Below are positions 1 through 7,612 of a stretch of DNA of 20,552 nt, in pieces. Origin of the DNA: an uncultured Prevotellaceae bacterium (GTDB lineage Bacteria > Bacteroidota > Bacteroidia > Bacteroidales > Bacteroidaceae); NCBI GenBank assembly GCA_946644025.1, contig CAMPCG010000015.1, positions 1 to 20,552 on the forward strand, read 5' to 3'. The notes beneath the pieces were generated by a model that ran no database searches, was not told the DNA's origin, and saw nothing but the letters and a program-made list of their open reading frames with translations. Both the position numbers and the translations under genes were made by a program. The number at the start of each line of letters is the position of its first letter. The first letter of the stretch is position 1.

Positions 1-1
1 C

Positions 2-136
2 CGCCATTCCTTCCGCTCCTTCGCCGACGTTGACGAGGTGAAGGCCGAGCTCGCAGCCAACTGTCCCGAAGGCCGTCTTATTCTGATAAAAGGTTCCAAC
101 AGCACCCGTCTGCACCAGCTCCCGCCGCTACTATGA
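2..136 (+). CDS. murF: UDP-N-acetylmuramoyl-tripeptide--D-alanyl-D-alanine ligase, C-terminal end (partial)
   Basis: This is the last 44 codons of a gene that begins before the window, read in the frame starting at base 2 and ending at TGA 134-136. The peptide ends in a segment containing LILIKGSNSTRL followed by HQLPPLL. It resembles the extreme C-terminus of Bacteroidetes MurF, where a strand carrying an (I)KGSN/KGSR-type motif precedes a hydrophobic end. MurF is the cytoplasmic ATP-dependent ligase that adds D-Ala-D-Ala to UDP-MurNAc-tripeptide in peptidoglycan precursor synthesis. The stop codon overlaps the start of the next gene as ATGA, suggesting translational coupling with the glycosyltransferases that follow. 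Only the tail is visible, so the name rests on a short stretch; another Mur ligase is the main alternative. Confidence 0.6.
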   Translation, partial: RHSFRSFADVDEVKAELAANCPEGRLILIKGSNSTRLHQLPPLL

Positions 137-1410
137 AAGTGCTGTTAGTGAACACCAGCTATGCAGCGGGAGGTGCGGCCGTGGCAGCACGCCGGTTGAT
201 GGAGGCGCTGAGGCAGAACGGTGCCGAGGCCACCATGCTGGTGCGCGACGGCAATCCACCCGACACCCACCGCTCATCATCCACCACCCTACCCTTCCGC
301 TGGCTGGCCCAAGGCCACTTCCTGTGGGAGCGGCTCGTGCTGTTCGCCAGGCTGGGCTTCAAGCGCAAGCACCTGTTCGACATCGACGCCGCCATCAGCG
401 GCACCGACATCACCCGTCTGCGCGCCTTCCGCCAGGCCGACGTCATCCACCTGCACTGGGTCAACCAGGGAATGTTGTCCCTGTCCGACCTGCGCAAAAT
501 CATCCGCAGCGGCAAGCCCGTGGTGTGGACCATGCACGACGCGTGGCCCTCGACGGCCATCTGCCACCTCACCCTCGGCTGCCGACAGTTCACCACCCAA
601 TGCCGCCAATGCCAGTATCTTCAAGGGCGGCAGAGCTCCTGGCTGGCCAAGGTGTGGCGCCGCAAGCAGCGGCTGCTGCACGAGGGCGGCATCACCTTCG
701 TGGCCTGCAGCCGATGGCTGGAGGGCGAGGCTAAGGCCAGCGCGATGCTGCACGGAGAGCGCATCGTGAACATTCCCAACTGCATAGACACCCGCCTCTT
801 CTGCCCCGGCGACCGCCAGGAGGCACGCCGCCAAGAGGGGCTCCCGCAGGAGCGCCGCCTGGTGCTCTTCGTGTGCCAGCGCCTGACCAATGCCTACAAG
901 GGCATGGACTACCTCATCGAGGCCTGCCGACAGCTGGCCGAGGCCCATCCCTCGATGAAGGACGAGGTGAGCGTGGTGCTCTTAGGCAGCCATGCCGACG
1001 AGGTGGCCGAGCGCCTGCCGTTCCCCTCCGTCAGTGTGGGCTATGTCAGCGACGAGCAGCGCATGGCCCGGCTCTACCGCTCGGCCGACGTGTTCGTGCT
1101 GCCGTCGCTCTCCGAGAACCTGCCCAACACCATCATGGAGGCCATGGCCTGCGGCGTGCCCTGCCTGGGCTTCCGCGTGGGCGGCATTCCCGAGGAGATA
1201 GACCATCAGCGCACGGGCTACGTGGCCCGCTACCGCGACGCCGACGACCTGGCCCGCGGCCTGCGCTGGCTGCTCTACGAGGCCGACACCGCGAGCCTCT
1301 CCAGGGAGTGCGTGCGCAAGGTGGAGCAGAGCTACTCGCTCGCCGCCGTCGCCGTGAAGTACACCGAAGTCTACCAGCACGCCATGGCCCACAAACACTT
1401 CCGCCTATGA
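133..1410 (+). CDS. GT4-family glycosyltransferase (GT-B fold)
   Basis: A 425-residue protein that probably transfers a sugar from an activated nucleotide donor to a cell-surface glycan intermediate at the inner face of the cytoplasmic membrane. The N-terminal half has the GT-B acceptor-domain pattern, with a glycine-rich loop at residues 12-16 and an IHLHW strand around 105-109. The C-terminal half has the GT4 donor-site signature: Arg250 and Lys256 in the QRLTNAYKG region, then Glu328-x7-Glu336 in SENLPNTIMEAMACG. Cys144, Cys150, Cys157 and Cys160 follow a WTMHDAWP segment. A comparable Cys-rich insert after HDxW occurs in a GT4 subgroup and may bind metal or be structural. The ATG at 133 overlaps the murF stop (ATGA), and the gene's own stop overlaps the next start in the same way. 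The sugar specificity cannot be read from sequence. Confidence 0.9.
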   Translation: MKVLLVNTSYAAGGAAVAARRLMEALRQNGAEATMLVRDGNPPDTHRSSSTTLPFRWLAQGHFLWERLVLFARLGFKRKHLFDIDAAISGTDITRLRAFRQADVIHLHWVNQGMLSLSDLRKIIRSGKPVVWTMHDAWPSTAICHLTLGCRQFTTQCRQCQYLQGRQSSWLAKVWRRKQRLLHEGGITFVACSRWLEGEAKASAMLHGERIVNIPNCIDTRLFCPGDRQEARRQEGLPQERRLVLFVCQRLTNAYKGMDYLIEACRQLAEAHPSMKDEVSVVLLGSHADEVAERLPFPSVSVGYVSDEQRMARLYRSADVFVLPSLSENLPNTIMEAMACGVPCLGFRVGGIPEEIDHQRTGYVARYRDADDLARGLRWLLYEADTASLSRECVRKVEQSYSLAAVAVKYTEVYQHAMAHKHFRL

Positions 1411-2219
1411 CCAAGTTCACCGTCATCACCATCACCTATAACGCCGCCGAGGTGCTGCAGCGCACCCTCGACAGCGTGCTCCGCCAGACCTACGAAGACG
1501 TGGAGCACCTCATCATCGACGGGGCCTCCACCGACGCCACGCTGCAGATGGCCAACGACTACAAAGCCCTCAATGACGGTACCGCCCCCTCCCCGGGAGC
1601 GTCTGTGGGCGGTCCTCACAAGGTCATCATCCACTCCTCGCCCGACGAGGGCATCTACGACGCGATGAACAAGGGGCTTACCCAGGCCTCGGGCGACTAC
1701 GTGGTGTTCATGAACGCCGGCGACTTCTTCCCCGCCCCCGACACGCTGGAGCAGATTGCCCACCGCTGCCACCTCAACGAGCTGCCCAGCGCCGAGCTGC
1801 CCGCCGTGGTCTATGGCAACACCGACATTGTCGACGCCGACGGCCATTACCTCCACCCCCGCCGGCTGCAGCCCCCGGAGCAGCTCACGTGGCGCTCCTT
1901 CCGCCACGGTATGCTCGTGTGCCACCAGGCGTTCTACGCCCGCATGGACCTGGCCAAGATTACACACTACGACACCCGCTACCGATACTCCGCCGACGTG
2001 GACTGGTGCATCCGCGTGATGCGCGAGGCCGACCGCATGGGCCTCCCCCTGACCAACGCCCGGCTCACCGTGGCCTGCTACACCGAAGAGGGCACCACCA
2101 CGCGCCACCACCGTCACTCGCTGCTGGAACGCTACCGCATCATGGCCCATCACTACGGCCACCTCTCCACCTTCTTCATGCACTGCCGGTTTGTGCTGCG
2201 GAGTGTCCTGGGCAAATGA
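1407..2219 (+). CDS. GT2-family glycosyltransferase (WcaE/WfgS-like)
   Basis: A 270-residue GT-A-fold transferase. The start at 1407 is chosen because it overlaps the preceding stop as ATGA and gives the canonical GT2 opening FTVITITYN; the longer open frame upstream is only a shadow of the GT4 gene. Visible motifs are DGASTDAT at 38-45, the PDEGIYDAMNKG segment at 79-90, and the metal/nucleotide-binding MNAGD at 102-106. These are characteristic of the colanic-acid WcaE-like branch of GT2. A histidine-rich stretch (TTRHHRHS, about 231-238) lies near the C-terminus. Residues about 56-71 form a Gly/Pro/Ala-rich insertion before the IYDAMNKG motif. With the upstream GT4 it probably helps build an exopolysaccharide, capsule or protein O-glycan. 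Acceptor and donor are unknown. Confidence 0.88.
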   Translation: MTKFTVITITYNAAEVLQRTLDSVLRQTYEDVEHLIIDGASTDATLQMANDYKALNDGTAPSPGASVGGPHKVIIHSSPDEGIYDAMNKGLTQASGDYVVFMNAGDFFPAPDTLEQIAHRCHLNELPSAELPAVVYGNTDIVDADGHYLHPRRLQPPEQLTWRSFRHGMLVCHQAFYARMDLAKITHYDTRYRYSADVDWCIRVMREADRMGLPLTNARLTVACYTEEGTTTRHHRHSLLERYRIMAHHYGHLSTFFMHCRFVLRSVLGK

Positions 2220-2232
2220 CATTATAAGAACC

Positions 2233-3963
2233 ATGAAGAAAAGAGACTTACTCGCCATCCCTCTGGCCATCGGAGCCTTCGTGGCCATCATCGCCGTAAT
2301 GGTAGGCATCTATTTCGTCTACGACAAAATACAAACCATGAACGCGCCGACGATGCAGGAATTGTCTGAGGCAAACCCGTGGACGGCTCCCGACGACTGG
2401 TTCAAGACCGACACCATCACCATCCGTGGCCACATCGAGGACTACGACGCCGAGCGGTTCGGCTTCACGTCGATGGCGTGCTACTACACCGACGTCTTCG
2501 AGAAGGGCAGCACGGTGCTGGTGCTCGACATCGCCGACGACGGCACGTTCTGCAAGAAGTTCCAGGCGAGCTACCCCGTTGAGCAGTCGTTCATTGCCGA
2601 CGGCTCGAAGGTGTGGTTCAACCATATTCCTTTCTTCGCCCGCCCAGGTGAGACCATCGACATCACCGTTCACAAGGGTACGTTCGGACGGTATGAGTGT
2701 GTCTACAACAACGGCAGCAGCCGCGATGTGGAGCGTTGGCTCCACACGTCGCACAAACTGGATGACGTGATGAGCCCGTTGTGGAAGTTCGAGGGCACGT
2801 TTGATGAGGCAAACGAAGTGGCCGATGAAGTATGGAAACTGGCGATGGCCAAACTGCAGCAGGTTGCCCGCAGCGAGGACTACACGCCGATGGAGGTGCA
2901 GTTGGCGCTGGCCGACATCGAGGCACGCTTTGGAATGGATTACATGGGCTGTATCCATAGTATTGCAGACGGCTTGGTGAAACACGAGAAGCGCGATAGC
3001 GTCTGGCATACCGAGATTCTCGACAGCGCGGAGTGGAAGAAATATCTTGACTACGAAACCTATGCCCCCATGCGCCGCATCGACTATGACAATCCGCTGC
3101 TCTTTGCCAGCAGCAGCTTTGACTTCCTGCAAAATCGAGTTGAGTACGCAAAACCCGTCAAGGAAGGCCAGTATGAGGGCATTCTCAGCGAGACTGGCGG
3201 CATGGAAATGACCTTCGGGAATTTCTCCAAGAAACTCGCCAACAGCCTCGCCGCCCTGCGCAAATTCATGGGAACAGACAAGGACAACCTGACAGCGCAA
3301 TTGTGCGCCTATCATGACATGGTATTCGCGTTCGACACGTGGCGTGAGGGCTTTCATGGAATGCTCGCCGATACCACCATCACCGAGGCCAAGAAAAAAG
3401 AAAATCTTGAGAATTGGCCAACGCTCACCAAGATGTGGCCGCTCTACCTCCAGGCCTTTACCCACCCTTACATCCGCCAGAAGGCCGAGCAGTTCCGCGA
3501 CCGCCGTTTGTCGCAGAAAGACCTCGCCACGCCTCTGCCCGACGTTCCGGCGGCCGACCTGATCCGCAAGCTCGTCGGCAAGTACCCCGGCAAGTTCCTC
3601 GTCATCGACTTCTGGGGCATGTCGTGCGGCCCTTGCCGTGGCGCCATCCAGGACAGCAAGGACCTGCGGGCTGAGATAGCCAAGCGCGACGACGTGAAGC
3701 TCGTCTTCATCGCCGGAGAGCGCACCGCCGAGGGCAGCGACGCCTACCACAAGTACGTGGCCGAGTGGCTGGCCGACGAAGAGACCGTCTGCCTTGCCAA
3801 CGCCGACTTCAACCGCCTGCAGGAGCTGTTCCAATTCAACGGCATCCCCCACTACGAGACCATCACGCCCGACTGCCACCGAGTGCGCGACGACCTTCGC
3901 ATCAGTGGCTATCATGACTTCAACTTCGAGTTAGAAAGGCTGTTGAGGGTCTTTAAGAATTAG
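2233..3963 (+). CDS. Membrane-anchored thioredoxin-like (TlpA-type) disulfide oxidoreductase
   Basis: The start is set at 2233, 13 bp after the GT2 stop, because it gives a Lys/Arg N-terminus followed by one hydrophobic helix (residues about 6-30), a signal anchor facing the periplasm. A longer in-frame ATG at 2191 lies inside the GT2 gene and is less likely. The 576-residue protein has a helical, charged middle region (about 50-430) of no recognised enzymatic type and a C-terminal thioredoxin fold. The fold is shown by FLVIDFWGMSCGPCRG, with redox cysteines Cys465 and Cys468 in a CGPC motif. This is the layout of Bacteroidetes TlpA-like thiol:disulfide proteins, which reduce or shuffle disulfides in the envelope. 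It is probably transcribed with the glycosyltransferases; its partners are unknown. The middle of the gene looks slightly less GC-rich than its neighbours. Confidence 0.82.
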   Translation: MKKRDLLAIPLAIGAFVAIIAVMVGIYFVYDKIQTMNAPTMQELSEANPWTAPDDWFKTDTITIRGHIEDYDAERFGFTSMACYYTDVFEKGSTVLVLDIADDGTFCKKFQASYPVEQSFIADGSKVWFNHIPFFARPGETIDITVHKGTFGRYECVYNNGSSRDVERWLHTSHKLDDVMSPLWKFEGTFDEANEVADEVWKLAMAKLQQVARSEDYTPMEVQLALADIEARFGMDYMGCIHSIADGLVKHEKRDSVWHTEILDSAEWKKYLDYETYAPMRRIDYDNPLLFASSSFDFLQNRVEYAKPVKEGQYEGILSETGGMEMTFGNFSKKLANSLAALRKFMGTDKDNLTAQLCAYHDMVFAFDTWREGFHGMLADTTITEAKKKENLENWPTLTKMWPLYLQAFTHPYIRQKAEQFRDRRLSQKDLATPLPDVPAADLIRKLVGKYPGKFLVIDFWGMSCGPCRGAIQDSKDLRAEIAKRDDVKLVFIAGERTAEGSDAYHKYVAEWLADEETVCLANADFNRLQELFQFNGIPHYETITPDCHRVRDDLRISGYHDFNFELERLLRVFKN

Positions 3964-4155
3964 TAGCTGTTCCGCCGGATTTGCAATCCGGCGGAACCGA
4001 ATATAAGCATTTGTAATGCTGAAGAAAGGCTATACATGGCATTGTAGGGCATTGCAAATGCCGATATTCAGTCCGTCGGGATTACAAATCCCGACGGACA
4101 GGCGCCTGCCCCTACGCTAATTATTGCAGGACGGGTAAAAACACTTGCGGAATCA
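3964..4155. repeat. Cluster of four ATTTGYAAT-core palindromes (REP-like)
   Basis: The gap between the thioredoxin-like gene and the parC promoter holds four inverted repeats, each with a 3-nt loop. They are 3969-3997 (13-bp arms), 4006-4020 (6-bp arms), 4048-4062 (6-bp arms) and 4071-4099 (13-bp arms). All share the nonamer ATTTGYAAT or its complement at the centre, while the arms differ in sequence yet remain self-complementary. Arm-compensated variation around a fixed core is typical of REP-like mobile palindromes; some may also act as terminators. The remaining bases to 4155 show nothing further. Confidence 0.85.
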
Positions 4156-4187
4156 TTTGGCAATTAGGGAAAAAGTTTGTACCTTTG
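4156..4187 (+). promoter_or_regulatory. Bacteroidetes-type promoter of parC
   Basis: TTTG at 4156-4159 and TACCTTTG at 4180-4187 are separated by 20 bp. This matches the Bacteroidetes primary sigma factor consensus (TTTG at -33 and TAnnTTTG at -7). The predicted transcription start would be near 4193-4197, leaving a leader of about 20 nt before the ATG at 4214. The leader shows no Shine-Dalgarno sequence. Confidence 0.8.
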
Positions 4188-4213
4188 CGCCCAAACTAAG
4201 AACCTACGCCTGA

Positions 4214-7009
4214 ATGGAAGAGAATAATTATAACGCAGAGAACACAGAGAGCGCCGGGGATTACAAATCCCCTCCACCCGTCTCGCCGGACTCGGAAGCC
4301 CATTCCGACTACAAGCCCGTGAACCGATTCGACGCCTCGGTCGTTCACCACTTGAGCGGCATGTACCAGAACTGGTTCCTGGACTATGCCTCCTACGTCA
4401 TACTAGAGCGCGCCGTGCCCCACATCGAGGACGGCCTCAAGCCCGTACAGCGCCGCATCCTGCACTCGATGAAGCGCATGGACGACGGCCGCTACAACAA
4501 GGTGGCCAACATTGTGGGCCACACCATGCAGTTCCACCCCCACGGCGACGCCTCCATCGGCGACGCCCTGGTGCAGTTGGGCCAGAAAGAACTGCTCATC
4601 GACACGCAGGGCAACTGGGGCAACATCCTCACCGGCGACAAGGCGGCCGCGCCGCGATACATCGAGGCCCGCCTGTCCAAGTTTGCCCTGGACACCGTCT
4701 TCAACCCCAAGACGACGGAGTGGCAGCTCTCCTACGACGGCCGCAACAAAGAGCCCATCACGCTGCCCGTGAAGTTCCCCCTGCTCCTGGCCCAGGGGGC
4801 CGAGGGCATCGCCGTGGGACTGTCGTCGAAGATTCTGCCCCACAACTTCTGCGAGATATGCGATGCCGCCGTCAGCTACCTGCACGGCGAGGAGTTCCAC
4901 CTCTACCCCGACTTCCAGACGGGCGGCTCCATAGACGTGTCGAAGTACAACGACGGGCAGCGCGGCGGCGCCCTGAAGGTTCGCGCCAAGATTGAGAAGC
5001 TGGACCAGAAGACGCTCGTCATACGCGACCTACCCTTCTCCAAGACCGTAGACAGCCTCATAGACAGCATCAAGAAAGCCATAGAGAAAGGCAAGATCAA
5101 GGCCCGCCACGTAGACGACCTCACGTCGGCCACGGTCGAGATACAGATACAGCTCATGCCCGGCATATCGAGCGACAAGACCATCGACGCCCTCTACGCC
5201 TTCACCGACTGCGAGATAAGCATCTCGCCCAACTGCTGCGTCATCAAGGACCAGAAGCCCCAGTTCCTCACCATCAGCGACCTGCTGCGCGACAACGTGG
5301 AGCGCACCAAAGACCTCATACGCCAGGAACTGGAGATACGCAAGAACGAACTCCTGGAGCAGCTGCACTTCCAGAGCCTGGAGAAAATCTTCATCGAGGA
5401 GCGCATCTACAAGGACCGCAAGTTCGAGCAGGCCCCCGACGTGGACGCCGTCTGCGAGCACATCGACGAACGCCTCACGCCCTTCTACCCGCAGATGATA
5501 CGCGAGGTGACGAAGGACGACATCCTGCGGCTGCTGGAGATAAAGATGCAGCGCATCCTGAAGTTCAACAAGGACAAGGCCGACGAGCTCATGGCCCGCA
5601 TCAAGGCCGAGATAGACCAGATAGACCGCGACCTGGCCAACCTCACTGAGGTGACCGCCCAGTGGTTCACCTTCCTCAAGGACAAGTACGGAAAAGACCA
5701 CCCCCGGCTGACCGAGATACGCAACTTCGACACCATCGAGGCCTCGAAGGTGGCCGAGGCCAACCAGAAGCTCTACATCAACCGCCAGGAGGGATTCATC
5801 GGCACGGGGCTGAAGAAAGACGAGTTTGTGTGCAACTGCTCCGACATCGACGACATCGTCATCTTCTTCAAGGACGGCAAGTACAAGGTGGTGCGCGTGG
5901 CCGAGAAGCTCTTCGTGGGCAAGAACATACAGTACGTGGGCGTGTTCAAGAAGAACGACGTGCGCACTATATATAATGTGGTGTACCGCGACGGCAAGAA
6001 CGGCCCCAGCTACATCAAGCGCTTCAACATCACGGGCATCACCCGCGACCGCGAATACGACCTCACCCAGGGCACGCCGGGCTCGCGGCTGCTCTACTTC
6101 ACGGCCAACCCCAACGGCGAGGCCGAGGTCATCAAGGTGACGCTCGACGCCTCCGTACAGGCCAACAACCCGCGCATGAGCATCTTCCTGGAGCGCAGCT
6201 TCGCCGACGTGCTCATCAAGAGCCGAGGCTCGAAGGGCAACCTGCTCACCAAGAAACCCGTACACCGCATATCGCTCAAGTCGCAGGGACACTCCACACT
6301 GGGCGGACGCAAGGTGTGGTTCGACCCCGACGTCAACCGCCTGAACTACGACGAGCACGGACGGCTGCTGGGCGAGTTCTTCGACGACGACCAGATACTC
6401 ATCGTGCTCACTAACGGCGACTTCTACCTCTCCAACTTCGACGTGAACAACCACTACGAGGAGAACATCCTGCGCATCGAGAAGTACGACGCCGGAAAGA
6501 TATGGACCGCCGCGCTCTTCGACGCCGACAACCAGGGCCACCCCTACCTGAAGCGCTTCCTCATGGAGGCTTCGAAGCGCAAGCAGAACTTCGTGGGCGA
6601 CAACGCCGCCTCGCGCCTCGTCGTGCTCTCAGACCAGGCCTATCCCCTCATACGCGTCACCTACGGCGGTGCCGACGCCGCCCGTGCGCCCGAGGAGTTC
6701 GACGCCGAGCAGTTCGTGACCGTCAAGGGCTTCAAGGCCAAGGGCAAGCGCCTCACCAGCTGGCAGGTGGAGACCATCGAGGAGCTGGAGCCCACCAGAT
6801 TCCCCGAGCCGGCCGAGACAGACGAAGACACGCCAACGGACACCGAGGGAGACGCGGCCGCCACACCGCAGGACGGAAAAGCCTCAGCCGCCGCCACAGG
6901 CGCCCAAGGCTCACCCGCGGCCGAACCGGAGAACCTCGACCCCGATGCCGGCAAGAGCCAGCAGCAAATCATCGACGAGATGACCGGCCAGCTGAGCTTC
7001 GACTTCTAA
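4214..7009 (+). CDS. parC: DNA topoisomerase IV / gyrase subunit A (ParC type)
   Basis: A 931-residue type IIA topoisomerase breakage-reunion subunit, which works with a ParE/GyrB-type ATPase to decatenate or supercoil DNA. The catalytic domain begins around residue 45 (HHLSGMYQNWFLDYASYVI), and the active-site tyrosine is Tyr149 in APRYIEARL. The quinolone-determining loop reads HPHGDASIGDALV (108-120), with Ala113 where E. coli GyrA has Ser83 and Asp117 where it has Asp87. A coiled-coil tower lies around 380-500, and a divergent C-terminal beta-pinwheel follows from about 540 to 860. The tail (about 865-915) is a low-complexity Glu/Asp/Thr/Ala/Pro linker ending in a short helix and SFDF. 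The disordered N-terminal 40 residues include a GDYKSP segment encoded by a palindrome also found upstream. The gene has its own promoter. GyrA is the alternative; the general Bacteroidetes sequence pattern favours ParC. Confidence 0.9.
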   Translation: MEENNYNAENTESAGDYKSPPPVSPDSEAHSDYKPVNRFDASVVHHLSGMYQNWFLDYASYVILERAVPHIEDGLKPVQRRILHSMKRMDDGRYNKVANIVGHTMQFHPHGDASIGDALVQLGQKELLIDTQGNWGNILTGDKAAAPRYIEARLSKFALDTVFNPKTTEWQLSYDGRNKEPITLPVKFPLLLAQGAEGIAVGLSSKILPHNFCEICDAAVSYLHGEEFHLYPDFQTGGSIDVSKYNDGQRGGALKVRAKIEKLDQKTLVIRDLPFSKTVDSLIDSIKKAIEKGKIKARHVDDLTSATVEIQIQLMPGISSDKTIDALYAFTDCEISISPNCCVIKDQKPQFLTISDLLRDNVERTKDLIRQELEIRKNELLEQLHFQSLEKIFIEERIYKDRKFEQAPDVDAVCEHIDERLTPFYPQMIREVTKDDILRLLEIKMQRILKFNKDKADELMARIKAEIDQIDRDLANLTEVTAQWFTFLKDKYGKDHPRLTEIRNFDTIEASKVAEANQKLYINRQEGFIGTGLKKDEFVCNCSDIDDIVIFFKDGKYKVVRVAEKLFVGKNIQYVGVFKKNDVRTIYNVVYRDGKNGPSYIKRFNITGITRDREYDLTQGTPGSRLLYFTANPNGEAEVIKVTLDASVQANNPRMSIFLERSFADVLIKSRGSKGNLLTKKPVHRISLKSQGHSTLGGRKVWFDPDVNRLNYDEHGRLLGEFFDDDQILIVLTNGDFYLSNFDVNNHYEENILRIEKYDAGKIWTAALFDADNQGHPYLKRFLMEASKRKQNFVGDNAASRLVVLSDQAYPLIRVTYGGADAARAPEEFDAEQFVTVKGFKAKGKRLTSWQVETIEELEPTRFPEPAETDEDTPTDTEGDAAATPQDGKASAAATGAQGSPAAEPENLDPDAGKSQQQIIDEMTGQLSFDF
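4256..4272. repeat. ATTTGYAAT palindrome inside the parC reading frame
   Basis: GGGGATTACAAATCCCC is a 7-bp-arm palindrome with an ACA loop. Its central 15 bases (GGGATTACAAATCCC) are identical to those of the intergenic palindrome at 4071-4099. It is translated as GDYKSP within the unstructured N-terminus of ParC, upstream of the conserved catalytic domain. Confidence 0.75.
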
Positions 7010-7118
7010 GCCTGAACCCTTTGTCAGATTTCTGAGCTATTATTGCTTGCAGTCGGTAAGATTGCTTTCCTAAAGACCGCGAAGCAGTAAAAACCTGGCT
7101 TTATAAATAATGCAGGCT

Positions 7119-7193
7119 ATATCTGTGAAATCTGTGGTATCTGTGTGACCATGTTTTTATTCTTCACACAGATCTCACGGATTACACAGATTA
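7119..7193. repeat. Long imperfect hairpin downstream of parC
   Basis: Two arms built on repeats of the word ATCTGTG (about 7120-7148) and its complement CACAGAT (about 7164-7193) face each other across a 15-nt loop that includes a T-run. The arms pair with few mismatches over about 28 bp. Such ATCTGTG hairpins recur between genes in Bacteroidetes. It lies 110 bp after the parC stop and could terminate that transcript. The 7010-7118 stretch before it shows no feature. Confidence 0.6.
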
Positions 7194-7243
7194 TGGCTGC
7201 GCTACGTTCTGGCAAAATCTGTCTATCCTGAATTTTGAGTCCA

Positions 7244-7421
7244 CTTTAACCTACATTATTCATACTTCAGTTTCATTCTTCCAGTGATCCCGCGCTGGGT
7301 AGGGAATCTCGCTTGTCTAATTCCGCACACCTGAATATCGGAATTAGACAAGCGAGATTCCCTACACCGGCGGTCTACTGGCGCTTGATGGAGGTAAGGA
7401 TATGAATAATGTAGGTTAAAA
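7244..7421. mobile_element. MITE-like 178-bp palindromic element with a 6-bp flanking direct repeat
   Basis: Perfect 20-bp terminal inverted repeats occupy 7245-7264 and 7401-7420, beginning TTTAACCTACATTATT. Inside, a second perfect 27-bp inverted repeat (7299-7325 and 7339-7365) surrounds a 13-nt loop. The DNA between the two arm pairs is also partly complementary, so the whole unit folds on itself. AGTCCA occurs on both sides (7238-7243 and 7422-7427), each one base from the terminal repeats, as expected for a target-site duplication. There is no open frame of note. This is the structure of a non-autonomous transposable element; no matching transposase is in the window. Confidence 0.7.
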
Positions 7422-7439
7422 AGTCCAAGGTATATGAAA

Positions 7440-7562
7440 ACGACGGCGCAGCCGCTCCCCTCCCCTGCATTAGGGGTAAGGGTGGCCGCCGCTCACCCCT
7501 CCCCTCCGCGGGAGGGGCAGGGGGTGGGGCTTCTGGTGGGGCTTCTGGGGGTGGGGCTACTG
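7440..7562. repeat. G/C-run dispersed repeat element (left)
   Basis: A stretch of C-runs then G-runs, with a small hairpin at 7501-7507/7511-7517. It contains the 19-mer GGCCGCCGCTCACCCCTCC at 7484-7502, which recurs twice near the right end of the window (20343 and 20382). It ends with two or three tandem copies of GTGGGGCTTCTG. An open frame of 60 codons crosses it but is only repeat sequence. It lies about 50 bp from the outer end of the 512-bp repeat copy A. Confidence 0.65.
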
Positions 7563-7612
7563 TTTTATTGGTTTTTGCTGGTTTTGGTAAGACGCGAAGC
7601 GTTTTTTATACA

